This document shows, piece after piece, positions 25,455 through 34,247 of a stretch of 64,000 nucleotides of DNA (within the stretch, counting starts at the first letter, position 1; each line of letters opens with the position of its first letter). Under the pieces are notes generated by a model. That model was given only the letters and a program-made list of their open reading frames with translations. It had not been told where the DNA came from and did not search any database. The stretch comes from Verrucomicrobiales bacterium (GTDB lineage: Bacteria; Verrucomicrobiota; Verrucomicrobiia; Verrucomicrobiales; DEV007). Both the position numbers and the translations under genes were made by a program. The DNA lies in the NCBI GenBank assembly GCA_021648365.1, contig JAKISY010000006.1:26486-90485 (forward strand). The letters are read 5' to 3'.

Positions 25455-28400
25455 ATGAAAAAACGTCTTCTTGCTCTGCCCTCTTTACTGCTCGCTTTCA
25501 GTTTATGCCCGATCACGTCGCAAGCTGTCGAATCGGAAAATTCCGCCACTCTAGCCAAAATCCACGGAGGTGCAGTAGTGCAACTAGGAGCGACAGACAC
25601 CACCACCGCTCTAACTCTTGCCAAAACAGGACGCTACATTGTTCACCTGCTCGATACCAAAACCGATGTGGTGAGCCAAGCGCAGAAAACCCTACAAAAA
25701 AATCACATCTATGGAGTCGCTTCAGCAGAGACTTTAGCCGATTTTTCTCACCTGCCCTACAGCGAGAATCTCATCAATCTGCTGATCGCAAACTCTGGCG
25801 ATGCCACAGCTAAAGAAATCTTCCGCGTGCTAGTACCAGACGGAGCCCTAGTCATCACACATCCCGGAGCTCTGAATAAAGTGAACCTCAAGGACGCTGG
25901 TTTCCTCAACATCCAGGAAGTGCCCAATCCTAATGACCCAGAAAAAAAATGGCTGATCGCCCGCAAACCTTGGCCTGATAACATGGGGCGCTGGTCCCAC
26001 CCCCGTCATGATGCCAACGGCAACGCGGTATCGCCCGATACCGCCGTCGGCGAGCCCAAACGCATCCGCTGGATCGCTGGCCACTCAGGCAATGAAGTCG
26101 AAGGCATGGTCAGTGATGGAGGACGTAACTTTTACGGCAATACCCTCACCCGCGACAGCTTCAACGGCTTCCGCTTGTGGCATCGTGATCTAGGTCTGGC
26201 AAAAGACAAAATGGATCCTGCTAACTACGTGATGAAAGGGCTCAGTCGCAATCAGGCTCGCCCTGTGGCGACAGAAAAATACCTCTTCGCAGTCGCTTTC
26301 CCCACCAAAAACCTCGTCGCCATCGATGCGGCGACAGGAGAAATCGCCCACTCTTTTCCAGAAATCAAAAACCCCAAAGAATTAGTTCAACACAAAGGAA
26401 CCGTCGTCGCAACCGGTCCATCTGGCATTTACGCCTTCAGCTCGGAAACTGGCGCGCTGTTGTGGAAAAAAGAAGCCTCCGCACCACGCACCATCGTTGC
26501 TGGAAGCGATCGAGTCAGTTACATCCAAGGCGAAGCACGCAAGGGGGAGAAACCCGAAGCGGTTACCGTCGATCTCTATTCTGGTGAGATTTTGTGGAAA
26601 GCCAACTATCCCTGGCTCGACAAAGTCAAACGCAGTGTGATGTATGGCGACCAGATGGCGTATGAAGTCTCCAGCTTCAATAACAGCGATACCGATAACG
26701 GCATCCACCTGATCGATGCCAAAAACGGCAAACTCGCTTGGGAAAAAACCTACGCCCCCGGCATGAACCACGCCCGCCAAGCGCGCGCCATGTTCATCGG
26801 CGATGACCTCTGGATCCAACAAGGAGGCAAAGTGGACTACGATGACAAAAAGAAAGCTAAATTTCAAACGGTCGAAGTCGTCTCGCTCGATCCCAAAACA
26901 GGTGAAACCAAAAAATCCCTCGCCGCTGGTCTTGGTCACTGCGCCCCGCCCGTTGCCACAGTCAACATGATCTTCTCTGGCGTCGTCGAAATGACCAACC
27001 TGGTCACCGGCGAACTGGTCACCAACTCGATCACCAAATCGAACTGCTCGCGGGAGAATGGCTTCATCCCCGCCAACGGACTCATCTACGCTACGCCAAA
27101 ACATTGCACCTGCTGGCCGATGCTACGCGGCTACGTCGCCATGGCACCCAAACACCCTCACCAAAAACAAGGTTCCTATTTCCCCGATCTGCCAGCAGAA
27201 GAGATCCCCTTCAAGCTCACCATTATAAGCGATGCTCCCAAAATCGAACTTAGCAAAACCGCCGCCGCTGACTGGCCGATGTACCGCCACGATGCTACCC
27301 GCAGCAGCAGTGCAGACAGCGCAGGTCCGAAACAACTCAACACCCTCTGGTCAGCACGCATCGCGCCGCAACAGTCCCCTCTCGCAGACGCCAGCCCGCT
27401 CTTTTTTGACTGGAATGACAACCCCTTCGTCAAAGGTCCCATCACTCCGCCCACCATCGCCGGAGGCATCGCTTATGTCGCACGCCCCAATGCCCACGAA
27501 GTGGTCGCCATCGATACCGCGAGCGGCAAAGTCGCCTGGAAGTTCACCGCTCGTGGCAGAGTAGATACCCCACCCACGCTTTACAAAGGGCTGGTGCTCT
27601 TTGGAGACCACGCAGGTTACGTGCACGCCCTGAGAGCCGACAACGGCAAAGCCGTATGGCGCTTCCAAGCCGCTCCGATCGACGAACGCATGGGCGCTTA
27701 TGGTCAAATCGAATCCGCCTGGCCCGTCGCCGGATCAATCTTGATCATCGACGACAAAGCCTATTTTGCCGCAGGTCGTCAACAATTGTCCGATGGCGGA
27801 GTGTTCATCTTCGCTCTCGATCCCCTGAGCGGAGAAAAACAATGGGTGTATAAAATCAATGAAATCCCCCAAAAAAGCTTCGACGGAGAAAACGATGAAT
27901 CTTTCGGCTTTTACAAAAACTCAGGGCTCGAATTTGATCCCGTCGATTTGCTGCACCAAGAAGGTGACCGCATCGCCATGTCGCGCTGGATGATCTCGAT
28001 GGATGGCAAAGATGTGCAAGTGGACACTTGGGACGGCTTTGCCAAAGTCAGTCAAGGTGGGGGCACCGTCATCGTGCCACGAGGCACTTGGACCTACGGC
28101 TTCCGTCAAGTTCACCGCTTCGGTGGCGAAGCCCATCGCCGCTCACTGACCTCATGGCGTAACAACACCGTGATCGGAGCCTACGACAGCACCACCGCCC
28201 TATTCCGCAAAGACTTCGGCGCAGAAAGCCTCAAAAAATTTAACCGTAAATGGATCACAGGCTGGCAAGCCGCGCAGGAAGGCAAAAAATTGACCAAAGG
28301 AGTCAAAGGCGCCCCCCGCCCCTTCCGCAGTGACCGCGTCGCCAAAAATGCCAAATGGAAAGTCAATCCATGGGCTAAAAGCGATGCGCCTGAAGACCTC

Positions 28401-28673
28401 TTGAAGCTAACCCCGATCAAAGAAAAAAGCCGTCAGTTGGAAAACCAAATCTTCGGCATCGTCATCGACAACGCCAATCACACCTACGTCATTCACAAAA
28501 ACGGAGAACTCAAAATCCTCAATACCGAAGACGGCACCGTGATCTCAAGCCAACAAGTGCCTGCCCCGATGTGGGACGGACTCGCACTCGCGCAAGGCAA
28601 ACTCTTCCTCAGCACCGCCGACGGACAGCTGATCTGTATCGGAGCTGGAGCTAAAGTAGCTGACGCACGTTAA
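25455..28673 (+). CDS. Secreted PQQ-type propeller with an N-terminal methyltransferase-like domain
   Basis: A 1072-residue exported protein with a signal peptide (MKKRLLALPSLLLAFSLCPI). Residues about 35-175 follow the order of a class I methyltransferase (GAVVQLGATDTTTALTLAKT, then VASAETLADFSHLPYS and EIFRVLVPDGALVITHP), but the glycine-rich SAM loop is degenerate and the protein is secreted, where no SAM is expected. From about residue 190 the PQQ-type blades run to the end (IDAATGEIAHSF, YSGEILWKANY, IDTASGKVAWKFTARGRV, LDPLSGEKQWVYK). I recall this architecture in Planctomycetes. Role unknown. Confidence 0.85.
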   Translation: MKKRLLALPSLLLAFSLCPITSQAVESENSATLAKIHGGAVVQLGATDTTTALTLAKTGRYIVHLLDTKTDVVSQAQKTLQKNHIYGVASAETLADFSHLPYSENLINLLIANSGDATAKEIFRVLVPDGALVITHPGALNKVNLKDAGFLNIQEVPNPNDPEKKWLIARKPWPDNMGRWSHPRHDANGNAVSPDTAVGEPKRIRWIAGHSGNEVEGMVSDGGRNFYGNTLTRDSFNGFRLWHRDLGLAKDKMDPANYVMKGLSRNQARPVATEKYLFAVAFPTKNLVAIDAATGEIAHSFPEIKNPKELVQHKGTVVATGPSGIYAFSSETGALLWKKEASAPRTIVAGSDRVSYIQGEARKGEKPEAVTVDLYSGEILWKANYPWLDKVKRSVMYGDQMAYEVSSFNNSDTDNGIHLIDAKNGKLAWEKTYAPGMNHARQARAMFIGDDLWIQQGGKVDYDDKKKAKFQTVEVVSLDPKTGETKKSLAAGLGHCAPPVATVNMIFSGVVEMTNLVTGELVTNSITKSNCSRENGFIPANGLIYATPKHCTCWPMLRGYVAMAPKHPHQKQGSYFPDLPAEEIPFKLTIISDAPKIELSKTAAADWPMYRHDATRSSSADSAGPKQLNTLWSARIAPQQSPLADASPLFFDWNDNPFVKGPITPPTIAGGIAYVARPNAHEVVAIDTASGKVAWKFTARGRVDTPPTLYKGLVLFGDHAGYVHALRADNGKAVWRFQAAPIDERMGAYGQIESAWPVAGSILIIDDKAYFAAGRQQLSDGGVFIFALDPLSGEKQWVYKINEIPQKSFDGENDESFGFYKNSGLEFDPVDLLHQEGDRIAMSRWMISMDGKDVQVDTWDGFAKVSQGGGTVIVPRGTWTYGFRQVHRFGGEAHRRSLTSWRNNTVIGAYDSTTALFRKDFGAESLKKFNRKWITGWQAAQEGKKLTKGVKGAPRPFRSDRVAKNAKWKVNPWAKSDAPEDLLKLTPIKEKSRQLENQIFGIVIDNANHTYVIHKNGELKILNTEDGTVISSQQVPAPMWDGLALAQGKLFLSTADGQLICIGAGAKVADAR

Positions 28674-28678
28674 CTCTC

Positions 28679-29326
28679 ATAGCACCCAAAGCCCTGTTCG
28701 ACCCCAGTCACAGACCCGATCGTCCACCCGCCAACGCACCAGAAAAATGGACGATCGCGCTGTTTTCACTGGTCTTCGCCGGACTTTTCATCGCCGAAAT
28801 CGCCACCGACTTCACGCTTGCCAAACTCTCGCTGCCTTTTTTCCTCATCTCCTGGATCATCCTGCTAGCGATTCACGAATTTGGTCACGCCCTGATGGCT
28901 CGTGCCGTCGGTTGGCAAGTGGATCTCATCTGCCTCGGCACAGGGAAAGTCCGCCACGAGTTGATCCTCTTAGGCATGAAAGTCGAGCTGCGCACCATCC
29001 CCCTTTCAGGTTTTGTCCGCCCACGCCCACTCGATCAGCTCTCCCCGCAGTTGAAAAATTTCCTCATCTACGCCGCCGGCCCTGGCATCGAAATCCTGCT
29101 AGTGCTACTCATCGCCCTGATCATCAGCCCCCAAACCCTACTACAGCGCTCCGATTCCATTCCCCTGATCGCCACCCAAAGTTTCTGCCTAGCTGCCCTC
29201 TTCGGCGCCATCATCAACCTCCTCCCCTGGCCCCACCGCAACGATAATGGCAGCACCAGTTGGTCCGACGGCCTCGGCATGATCCTCTGCTGGACCCTAC
29301 CCGAGAATAACAACAAAACATCCTGA
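28679..29326 (+). CDS. M50-type membrane metalloprotease lacking an ordinary start codon
   Basis: The frame carries the zinc motif HEFGH (bases 28874-28888) followed by ALMARAVGW, and later a hydrophobic pair around AGPGIEILLVLLIALI and a final segment LGMILCW, the layout of site-2-protease-like enzymes. The first ATG in frame (28895) lies after the HEFGH motif, so the true start must be upstream. Between the stop at 28661 and that ATG there is no ATG, GTG or TTG; an ATA at 28679 followed by GCACCCAAAGCC is a good candidate for a mutated or rare start. The residues between read as convincing protein. Either ATA or CTG (28694) initiation, or a broken gene. Confidence 0.7.
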   Translation: MAPKALFDPSHRPDRPPANAPEKWTIALFSLVFAGLFIAEIATDFTLAKLSLPFFLISWIILLAIHEFGHALMARAVGWQVDLICLGTGKVRHELILLGMKVELRTIPLSGFVRPRPLDQLSPQLKNFLIYAAGPGIEILLVLLIALIISPQTLLQRSDSIPLIATQSFCLAALFGAIINLLPWPHRNDNGSTSWSDGLGMILCWTLPENNNKTS

Positions 29327-29360
29327 CAACAACCTCATCCTTTCTCCATTCACCGTCCGT

Positions 29361-29383
29361 GGAGGGGCAAGTTCCACCTTACC
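29361..29383. repeat. Short dispersed hairpin repeat, copy 1
   Basis: GGAGGGGCAAGTTCCACCTT followed by ACC, preceded by CGTCCGT. The same unit occurs at 42285-42306, where its hairpin GGCAAG-TTCCAC-CTTGCC is perfect; here one stem pair is broken. Such units sit in spacers outside genes. Confidence 0.6.
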
Positions 29384-29449
29384 TCGCTACTCTAAATAGT
29401 TACAAAAAACCTCGACATCCAAATATTGAAAGCTCTAAACTTTAGAGTA

Positions 29450-29572
29450 ATGAAAAAACAATAGACTCGAAACGAAGTTAGAGAAGTTGTCCGTCATGTC
29501 ATTTCCTACCAGTTGGCGATAAACGATTTCACCGACGATGACCACTTCATCCGTGACCTCGGTGCTGACTAG
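29450..29572 (+). pseudogene. Decayed acyl carrier protein fragment
   Basis: The frame reads MKKQ, a TAG, then TRNEVREVVRHVISYQLAIN and DFTDDDHFIRDLGAD and a second TAG (29570-29572). This is the first two helices of an acyl carrier protein up to the phosphopantetheine site. The Ser of the GADS motif would be the codon that is TAG here (TCG to TAG is one change), and no further ACP sequence follows. A second TAG interrupts the start. It seems to be a fragment or duplicate left after a gene rearrangement. It abuts the M28 peptidase start by 11 bp. Confidence 0.55.
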
Positions 29573-29583
29573 AAACCCAACCT

Positions 29584-30636
29584 ATGCCCATCCCCACCAA
29601 ACACCGCAGCGGCGCCGCCGCCATCATATTAGGTCGCCAACCTATCCCGCTGAAAAAACGCCTACTCAGTTTTTTCATCTTAGTCTTCCTGCTCATCCTA
29701 CTACCCCTTATCATCTTCTTTTTCATGGTTGCCCAACCGTCCTCAGCACGCAGTCAGCCATCGACCATTAGTATCAATCCCGCCGATCTCGAAGCCCACG
29801 TCAGAAAACTCAGCATCGATTTTTTTCCACGCAATCCCTATCAAATCGAAAAAATCGACCTAACGGCAGACTACATTCTCGAGCAATTCAAACAAACGGG
29901 CGGACGCGTGCAAGAACAGCCCTTCTCCACCTCCACCACCGTCAATCCCGACGCCGAGTTTCGTAACATCTCCGTATTCTTCGGTCCCGACAACGGTCCA
30001 CGCCTCATCATCGGCGCCCACTACGATGCCTATGGCAACCTTCCCGGAGCCGACGACAACGCCTCCGGCGTCGCCGGTCTGATCGAACTCGCCAAACTCT
30101 TCGCCAGCCATCCCCCCACCACCTCCGTCGAACTGGTCTCTTACCCACTAGAAGAGCCTCCCTTTTACGCCACTAGTGAAATGGGATCCGCCTACCACGT
30201 CCGCGCCTTAAAAAAAGCCGGCGTCGAAGTCAAACTGATGATCTGCCTCGAAATGATCGGCTACTTCACCGACCAGCCCAACAGCCAAAGCTACCCCAAC
30301 CTAGCCCTCAATCTTTTCTATCCCAGCACCGGCAACTTCATCGCCATCGCCTCCACCTTTGATTACCGCAAAGAAACCCTGACCCTAAAAAACGCCATGC
30401 GTGGCACCACCACCTTAGCCGTAGAATCCATCAACGCCCCCAAAAGTTTACCCGGCATAGACTTCTCCGACCACCGCAACTACTGGGCCTACGGCTACCC
30501 CGCCGTGATGATCACCGATACCGCGTTCTACCGCAATCCCCACTACCACAAAAAAACCGACACCGCCGACACCCTCAATTACAAAAAAATGTCCCAAGTC
30601 ATCATCGCCCTCTTCGAAGCCACCCAAAAGCTCTAA
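29584..30636 (+). CDS. Membrane-anchored M28-family zinc aminopeptidase
   Basis: A 350-residue protein. An N-terminal helix (residues about 26-49) anchors it, with the catalytic part outside. The five M28 metal ligands can be seen: His in IIGAHYDAYG, Asp in PGADDNASGVAG, Glu in YPLEEPPFYA, a fourth acidic ligand in CLEMIGYF region, and His in DFSDHRNYW. It would remove N-terminal amino acids from peptides or process other amide substrates. It is preceded by the ACP remnant and followed, convergently, by the solute-binding protein gene. Confidence 0.9.
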   Translation: MPIPTKHRSGAAAIILGRQPIPLKKRLLSFFILVFLLILLPLIIFFFMVAQPSSARSQPSTISINPADLEAHVRKLSIDFFPRNPYQIEKIDLTADYILEQFKQTGGRVQEQPFSTSTTVNPDAEFRNISVFFGPDNGPRLIIGAHYDAYGNLPGADDNASGVAGLIELAKLFASHPPTTSVELVSYPLEEPPFYATSEMGSAYHVRALKKAGVEVKLMICLEMIGYFTDQPNSQSYPNLALNLFYPSTGNFIAIASTFDYRKETLTLKNAMRGTTTLAVESINAPKSLPGIDFSDHRNYWAYGYPAVMITDTAFYRNPHYHKKTDTADTLNYKKMSQVIIALFEATQKL

Positions 30637-30669
30637 CCCCTTCACCCTTCACTCTTCAAACCTCACCCT

Positions 30670-32667
30670 TCACTCCTTCCTCAAAATCAAGGTATCAGCA
30701 CTCTCCGTCAAAAACAAAGCCGGCTGAATTTGCAAAATCTTTTTTTGCAGCTTGCCCGCCAAATCCTTCACCTCCTCCGGATCAGCCGCCCGCGTCAAAG
30801 CCAACAGCAGACGATCGACCGCCGCATCGCGCAAGGCAAACACATTGCCCCCCTCTGCACCCACCAGCGACGAATGCCAAACTCGATTTTGATCCCTACC
30901 AGGATACAAATCCCAACTCACCAGAGCAGCATCAAAATCACGAGTTTTCAATCTCAGCTCAACCAACTCATCCCAAGTCAAAGCCGATACCTCCACCTCA
31001 ATCCCCTGCGCACGCCATTGTCGAACTAAGCTGCTTGCCATTTCCCCATGTTTTAGCGAAGCTCGGTCATACAAAAGCGTGAACTCCAATACCTCCTGTT
31101 TAGCATTCACCCATTCCCCCGCTTCCGCCCCCGCCCCCGCCCGCTCCTGCCAATGCCAGTCCGCCGCAGACAAGTCCTCTTTCGCCTTTCCCAACTCAAA
31201 CTTCAGCGGTGCTGCCGGCTCTTCACAAAACCAACTGCCGGGATAAAAAATCCCCCGCCACAAACGATCCGGCTTCAACCCGTCGCCCTGCGACAACAAC
31301 TGGCCCACCTCCACCATCTGCGCCAAAGCTCGCCTCACCTCCACTTGCTTAAAAAGAGCACGATCCATGTTCCACACCACCACATGCTGCTGACGATACA
31401 CCTCGTCTTGTAGCACAAAATCACCGTCCCCCTCATCCAACAAAACCCGCTCCGCCCCTGTCGCCCACACCCCATCCAGCCTCCCCGTCCACATCCCTCG
31501 TATCCGTTCACCCGCATCCGCCAGCGGCACCAACTCCCTAGCTCTTAGTTGATCAGACGTCCTGAAATAGTCTTCATAAGGCAACAAACTCACAGCCCCC
31601 TTTTCATCACGCGACCCAAACTTCAGTGCCCCCGTCCCCACCGGATGACTGATAAAATCCGCCCACAACTGATTGTGGGTTCCCCCCTCTAACAAATGAG
31701 CTGGCAAGATAGGCAGACGCGACCAACTCTCCGTGATCGGCGCATAATAGTCTCGACACTGCACCGCTAACTGATAATCATCCACCGCCCGCAGCGACAA
31801 CACATGAGAGAAACCTCCCAACCATGGCGCCCGTAACTCGTTTCGCCTTTGGTTTTCAAAAGAAAACAACACATCCTTAGCTGTAAAAAGTTGACCATCG
31901 TGCCAATGAACCTCACGCCTAAGATCGAGTATCCACTCCACCTCATTCAGATAAGACGCCTGACCAAGCATCTCTATCTTAGGCTGCAAATTTAGATTAG
32001 AATCGTAATACAGCCGCAATTCCTTCAAAAACAGAGCCACATCACCTGCAATGAAAAAAACTGCTCGCCGATCCCCTTCGATCCACTCCCTTTTGATTTG
32101 CCCCTTCTCCGTCGCATGTTTTTTAAAATCTGCCCACGACTCCCTCACCGCCCCCTTCACCTGCAACTGCACCTTCAACACAGGTAGCAATTCCAAATCT
32201 GGCAAAAATTCCAATAGTCGCTTAGCATTGTCGTCATCATAAGAATTCAATTGAACACTCAAAGCAAGCCTTGCACGCTTCACCTCTCCATACTTTCTCA
32301 CCGGACGAGTATTTTTTTCTTCCAAGATCCGTGATAGCACTTGCAGCTCCGCCTGTTGCGCCACCTTCTCATCAGCGAAAAAAAACGTCACCTTTTGACG
32401 ATACTTACCCGAAGTCGCCAAATTTGCAACAACCCTCAAAGACTCATCAAAACGAAACAATCGCTCAAACAACCAAGCCTCGACCTGTCGTTCAGCTCCC
32501 CGCAGAGGTACCGTAGGATCCAGCGCACCCAAATCCTGACCAAGCGCATAGACCACCTTCTCCGACCTACGAAACTCCAAACCATCCAAGCGCACCCACA
32601 AACCCGCCAACACCGCAGCCATCCCCAAGGGGATCATCAACAGCATCAAACGCACAAACCATAACAT
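30670..32667 (-). CDS. ABC transporter solute-binding protein, family 5
   Basis: About 665 residues from the ATG at 32667 (32706 also possible), with one N-terminal hydrophobic helix. The SBP_bac_5 hallmark order is present: DLGALDPTVPLRGAERQVEA near the front, VEWILDLRREVHWHDGQLFT followed by AKDVLFSFEN, and LTWDELVELRLKTRDFDAAL late in the protein. The region 110-230 is longer than in typical oligopeptide binders. These proteins deliver peptides, nickel or sugars to ABC permeases. No permease or ATPase gene is adjacent, so it is an orphan here. Confidence 0.88.
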   Translation of the reverse strand: MLWFVRLMLLMIPLGMAAVLAGLWVRLDGLEFRRSEKVVYALGQDLGALDPTVPLRGAERQVEAWLFERLFRFDESLRVVANLATSGKYRQKVTFFFADEKVAQQAELQVLSRILEEKNTRPVRKYGEVKRARLALSVQLNSYDDDNAKRLLEFLPDLELLPVLKVQLQVKGAVRESWADFKKHATEKGQIKREWIEGDRRAVFFIAGDVALFLKELRLYYDSNLNLQPKIEMLGQASYLNEVEWILDLRREVHWHDGQLFTAKDVLFSFENQRRNELRAPWLGGFSHVLSLRAVDDYQLAVQCRDYYAPITESWSRLPILPAHLLEGGTHNQLWADFISHPVGTGALKFGSRDEKGAVSLLPYEDYFRTSDQLRARELVPLADAGERIRGMWTGRLDGVWATGAERVLLDEGDGDFVLQDEVYRQQHVVVWNMDRALFKQVEVRRALAQMVEVGQLLSQGDGLKPDRLWRGIFYPGSWFCEEPAAPLKFELGKAKEDLSAADWHWQERAGAGAEAGEWVNAKQEVLEFTLLYDRASLKHGEMASSLVRQWRAQGIEVEVSALTWDELVELRLKTRDFDAALVSWDLYPGRDQNRVWHSSLVGAEGGNVFALRDAAVDRLLLALTRAADPEEVKDLAGKLQKKILQIQPALFLTESADTLILRKE

Positions 32668-32706
32668 AGCCCCCACCCTGCCAAAAGATCCCCCCACAAA
32701 CAACAC

Positions 32707-33006
32707 AAATTCCTACCCAAGGTGAAACAGCTTTTCAAGCTGTCCGTTCTTCCCCCCCACTACCATTACGTCCCACATTCATCATTTCTACTCTTCCTTT
32801 GCGCTCTTGGCGCCTCTTGACCGCCGAAGTTCAGACGAAGGAGGTTTGCGAGAGCCTCTCTTCTCTGTATTCCCTCCTACTCCAGCTTCTCTCACAATTC
32901 CAAATCCACCTTCAAATAAAAAATTTGACCCAGCCTCAAATGTGTTTATTATGTTATTATAAATAATAACAATCCACCCGAGCTTTATTCCGATAGCAAA
33001 ATAAAT
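32707..33006. repeat. Spacer between the solute-binding protein and the ROK gene
   Basis: About 300 bp. It holds a hairpin ACAGCTT-TTC-AAGCTGT (32727-32743), related to 21664-21680, and a CCTCTTGACCGCCGAAGTTC unit (32813-32845) shared with 21554-21586. The right third contains the ROK-operon promoter and palindrome. A 74-residue minus-strand frame here overlaps the repeats and has no family features, so I do not count it as a gene. Confidence 0.6.
32925..32971 (+). promoter_or_regulatory. Promoter and palindromic operator of the ROK-led operon
   Basis: TTGACC (32925-32930) and TATTAT (32947-32952) are 16 bp apart, each one base from consensus. Immediately downstream is TGTTATTA-TAAA-TAATAACA (32952-32971), a palindrome with perfect 8-bp arms that would cover the transcription start. 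ROK-family repressors of the NagC/Mlc type bind AT-rich palindromes of this kind, so autoregulation by the downstream ROK protein is likely. Predicted from sequence. Confidence 0.6.
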
Positions 33007-34242
33007 ATGCACCCACGCCCGAGAGAAACCAAGCTAATTGCGAAAAAAAATCGCATCCTGAACGAGATCTTCCGTTCAGGCACCTGTTCGCGTTTTGATC
33101 TAGCGAGACGTTTGAACATCAATGCTACGATGGTGGGCAACTACGTTGATGACTTTCTCAGCGCAAAGCTCTTACTAGAAGATGAGCCCGTCGCCTCCGG
33201 TCCAGGTCGAGTACCCGTGCCACTCCGCCTCAACCCCAAACACGGTTGCTTGATCGGTATAGAATTTGAAGCCCTGCGAGCACGAGCCGTTTTGTGCGAT
33301 TTCGCTGGCGAAGTCATTGCAGAAAAACAAGCCCCCTTTGCTGCCGGCATCACCCGAGATCAAGTCATCGAACAAATCCTTTCCCTCTGCAAAGACTTGA
33401 TCGCAAAAGCCCAATACCCAGTGCTGTCGATCGGCGTCGCCGCGCCTGGTCAAGTGGACTGCGAAGCAGGGAAGATCCTCCACTACGAACTGCTGCCAGA
33501 CTTCAGCGAAGTCCCCTTGTTGCAAGAGTTCCAAGAAAAATTCGCCCTACCCACCTTCATCGAAGACAACATCCGCACCGTAACTTTTGGAGAGTTGCTA
33601 CGCGGTAAAGGTCGCGGCAGCCAGAACTTCCTGTGCCTCGCCGCCCGTTCCGGAGTCGGCTTAGGCATCATCATCGATGGCAAGATCCATAGCGGCAGTT
33701 ACGCCATGGCGGGCGAAGCCGGCCACATGGTCTTTCCTACCCCAGATGGTGTGAAAAATATGACTCAGCTGGTTTCCGCCACCGGCTTTGTCGATCACAT
33801 ACGCTCTTGGCTGAAATCTGAACAACCCAACTCTGATAGAAAAAGCTTACTCGACCAAGGCGAGCAGCTCTCTCTACAAGCGATCGTGCAAGCCGCCGAG
33901 CACGGCGACCAGCTACTGCAGCAGCAACTCAGCGAACTGGGTAGCCACCTAGGTTTGCTCGCTTCCAATCTTGCCAACCTTTTTGCGCCAGAAAAGATCA
34001 TCCTAACAGGAGAAGTCGCCAACTGCTCGCCCATCGTTCGCCAGAGCATGCAGCAAAGCTTCCACCAATACACCCTGCCGCAAATTCTGAAAAATACCTA
34101 CCTCGAAGATGGCGCCCTCGGCGAAATGGCAGGCGCTCTAGGGGCCGCTTGGATGGGCTTCGGCCGTCACTTGCCCGAAGATGAAGTCACTGTCAGTCAC
34201 CAACTCAAAAAAAACAAAGATTCCACTCATTCCAGCTCCTAA
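33007..34242 (+). CDS. ROK-family transcriptional regulator with a degenerate kinase fold
   Basis: A 411-residue protein. Residues about 14-60 form a winged helix (RILNEIFRSGTCSRFDLARR and LNINATMVGNYVDDFLSA). The rest follows the ROK fold: SIGVAAPGQVD, FIEDNIRTVTFGELLRGKGR, VGLGIIIDGKIHSG and AMAGEAGHMVFP. The ATP-binding DxGGT is replaced by GIEFEALRA, and the usual zinc motif (C-x-C-G-x2-G-C) after GH is absent. It is therefore probably a sensor without kinase activity. It starts 5 bp before the cupin gene in the same direction, so it belongs to the same operon and probably senses a substrate of that pathway. Confidence 0.88.
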   Translation: MHPRPRETKLIAKKNRILNEIFRSGTCSRFDLARRLNINATMVGNYVDDFLSAKLLLEDEPVASGPGRVPVPLRLNPKHGCLIGIEFEALRARAVLCDFAGEVIAEKQAPFAAGITRDQVIEQILSLCKDLIAKAQYPVLSIGVAAPGQVDCEAGKILHYELLPDFSEVPLLQEFQEKFALPTFIEDNIRTVTFGELLRGKGRGSQNFLCLAARSGVGLGIIIDGKIHSGSYAMAGEAGHMVFPTPDGVKNMTQLVSATGFVDHIRSWLKSEQPNSDRKSLLDQGEQLSLQAIVQAAEHGDQLLQQQLSELGSHLGLLASNLANLFAPEKIILTGEVANCSPIVRQSMQQSFHQYTLPQILKNTYLEDGALGEMAGALGAAWMGFGRHLPEDEVTVSHQLKKNKDSTHSSS

Positions 34243-34247
34243 CCTCC

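Noticed and set aside
29450..29572. Functional acyl carrier protein read through amber codons
   Set aside because: Many other genes end in TAG or TAA normally and nothing suggests amber recoding; the sequence stops at the active-site Ser, so a fragment is the simpler reading.
32788..33012. Minus-strand frame of 74 residues overlapping the ROK promoter
   Set aside because: It covers repeats and the operator, has no family features and no sensible start signal; a chance frame.
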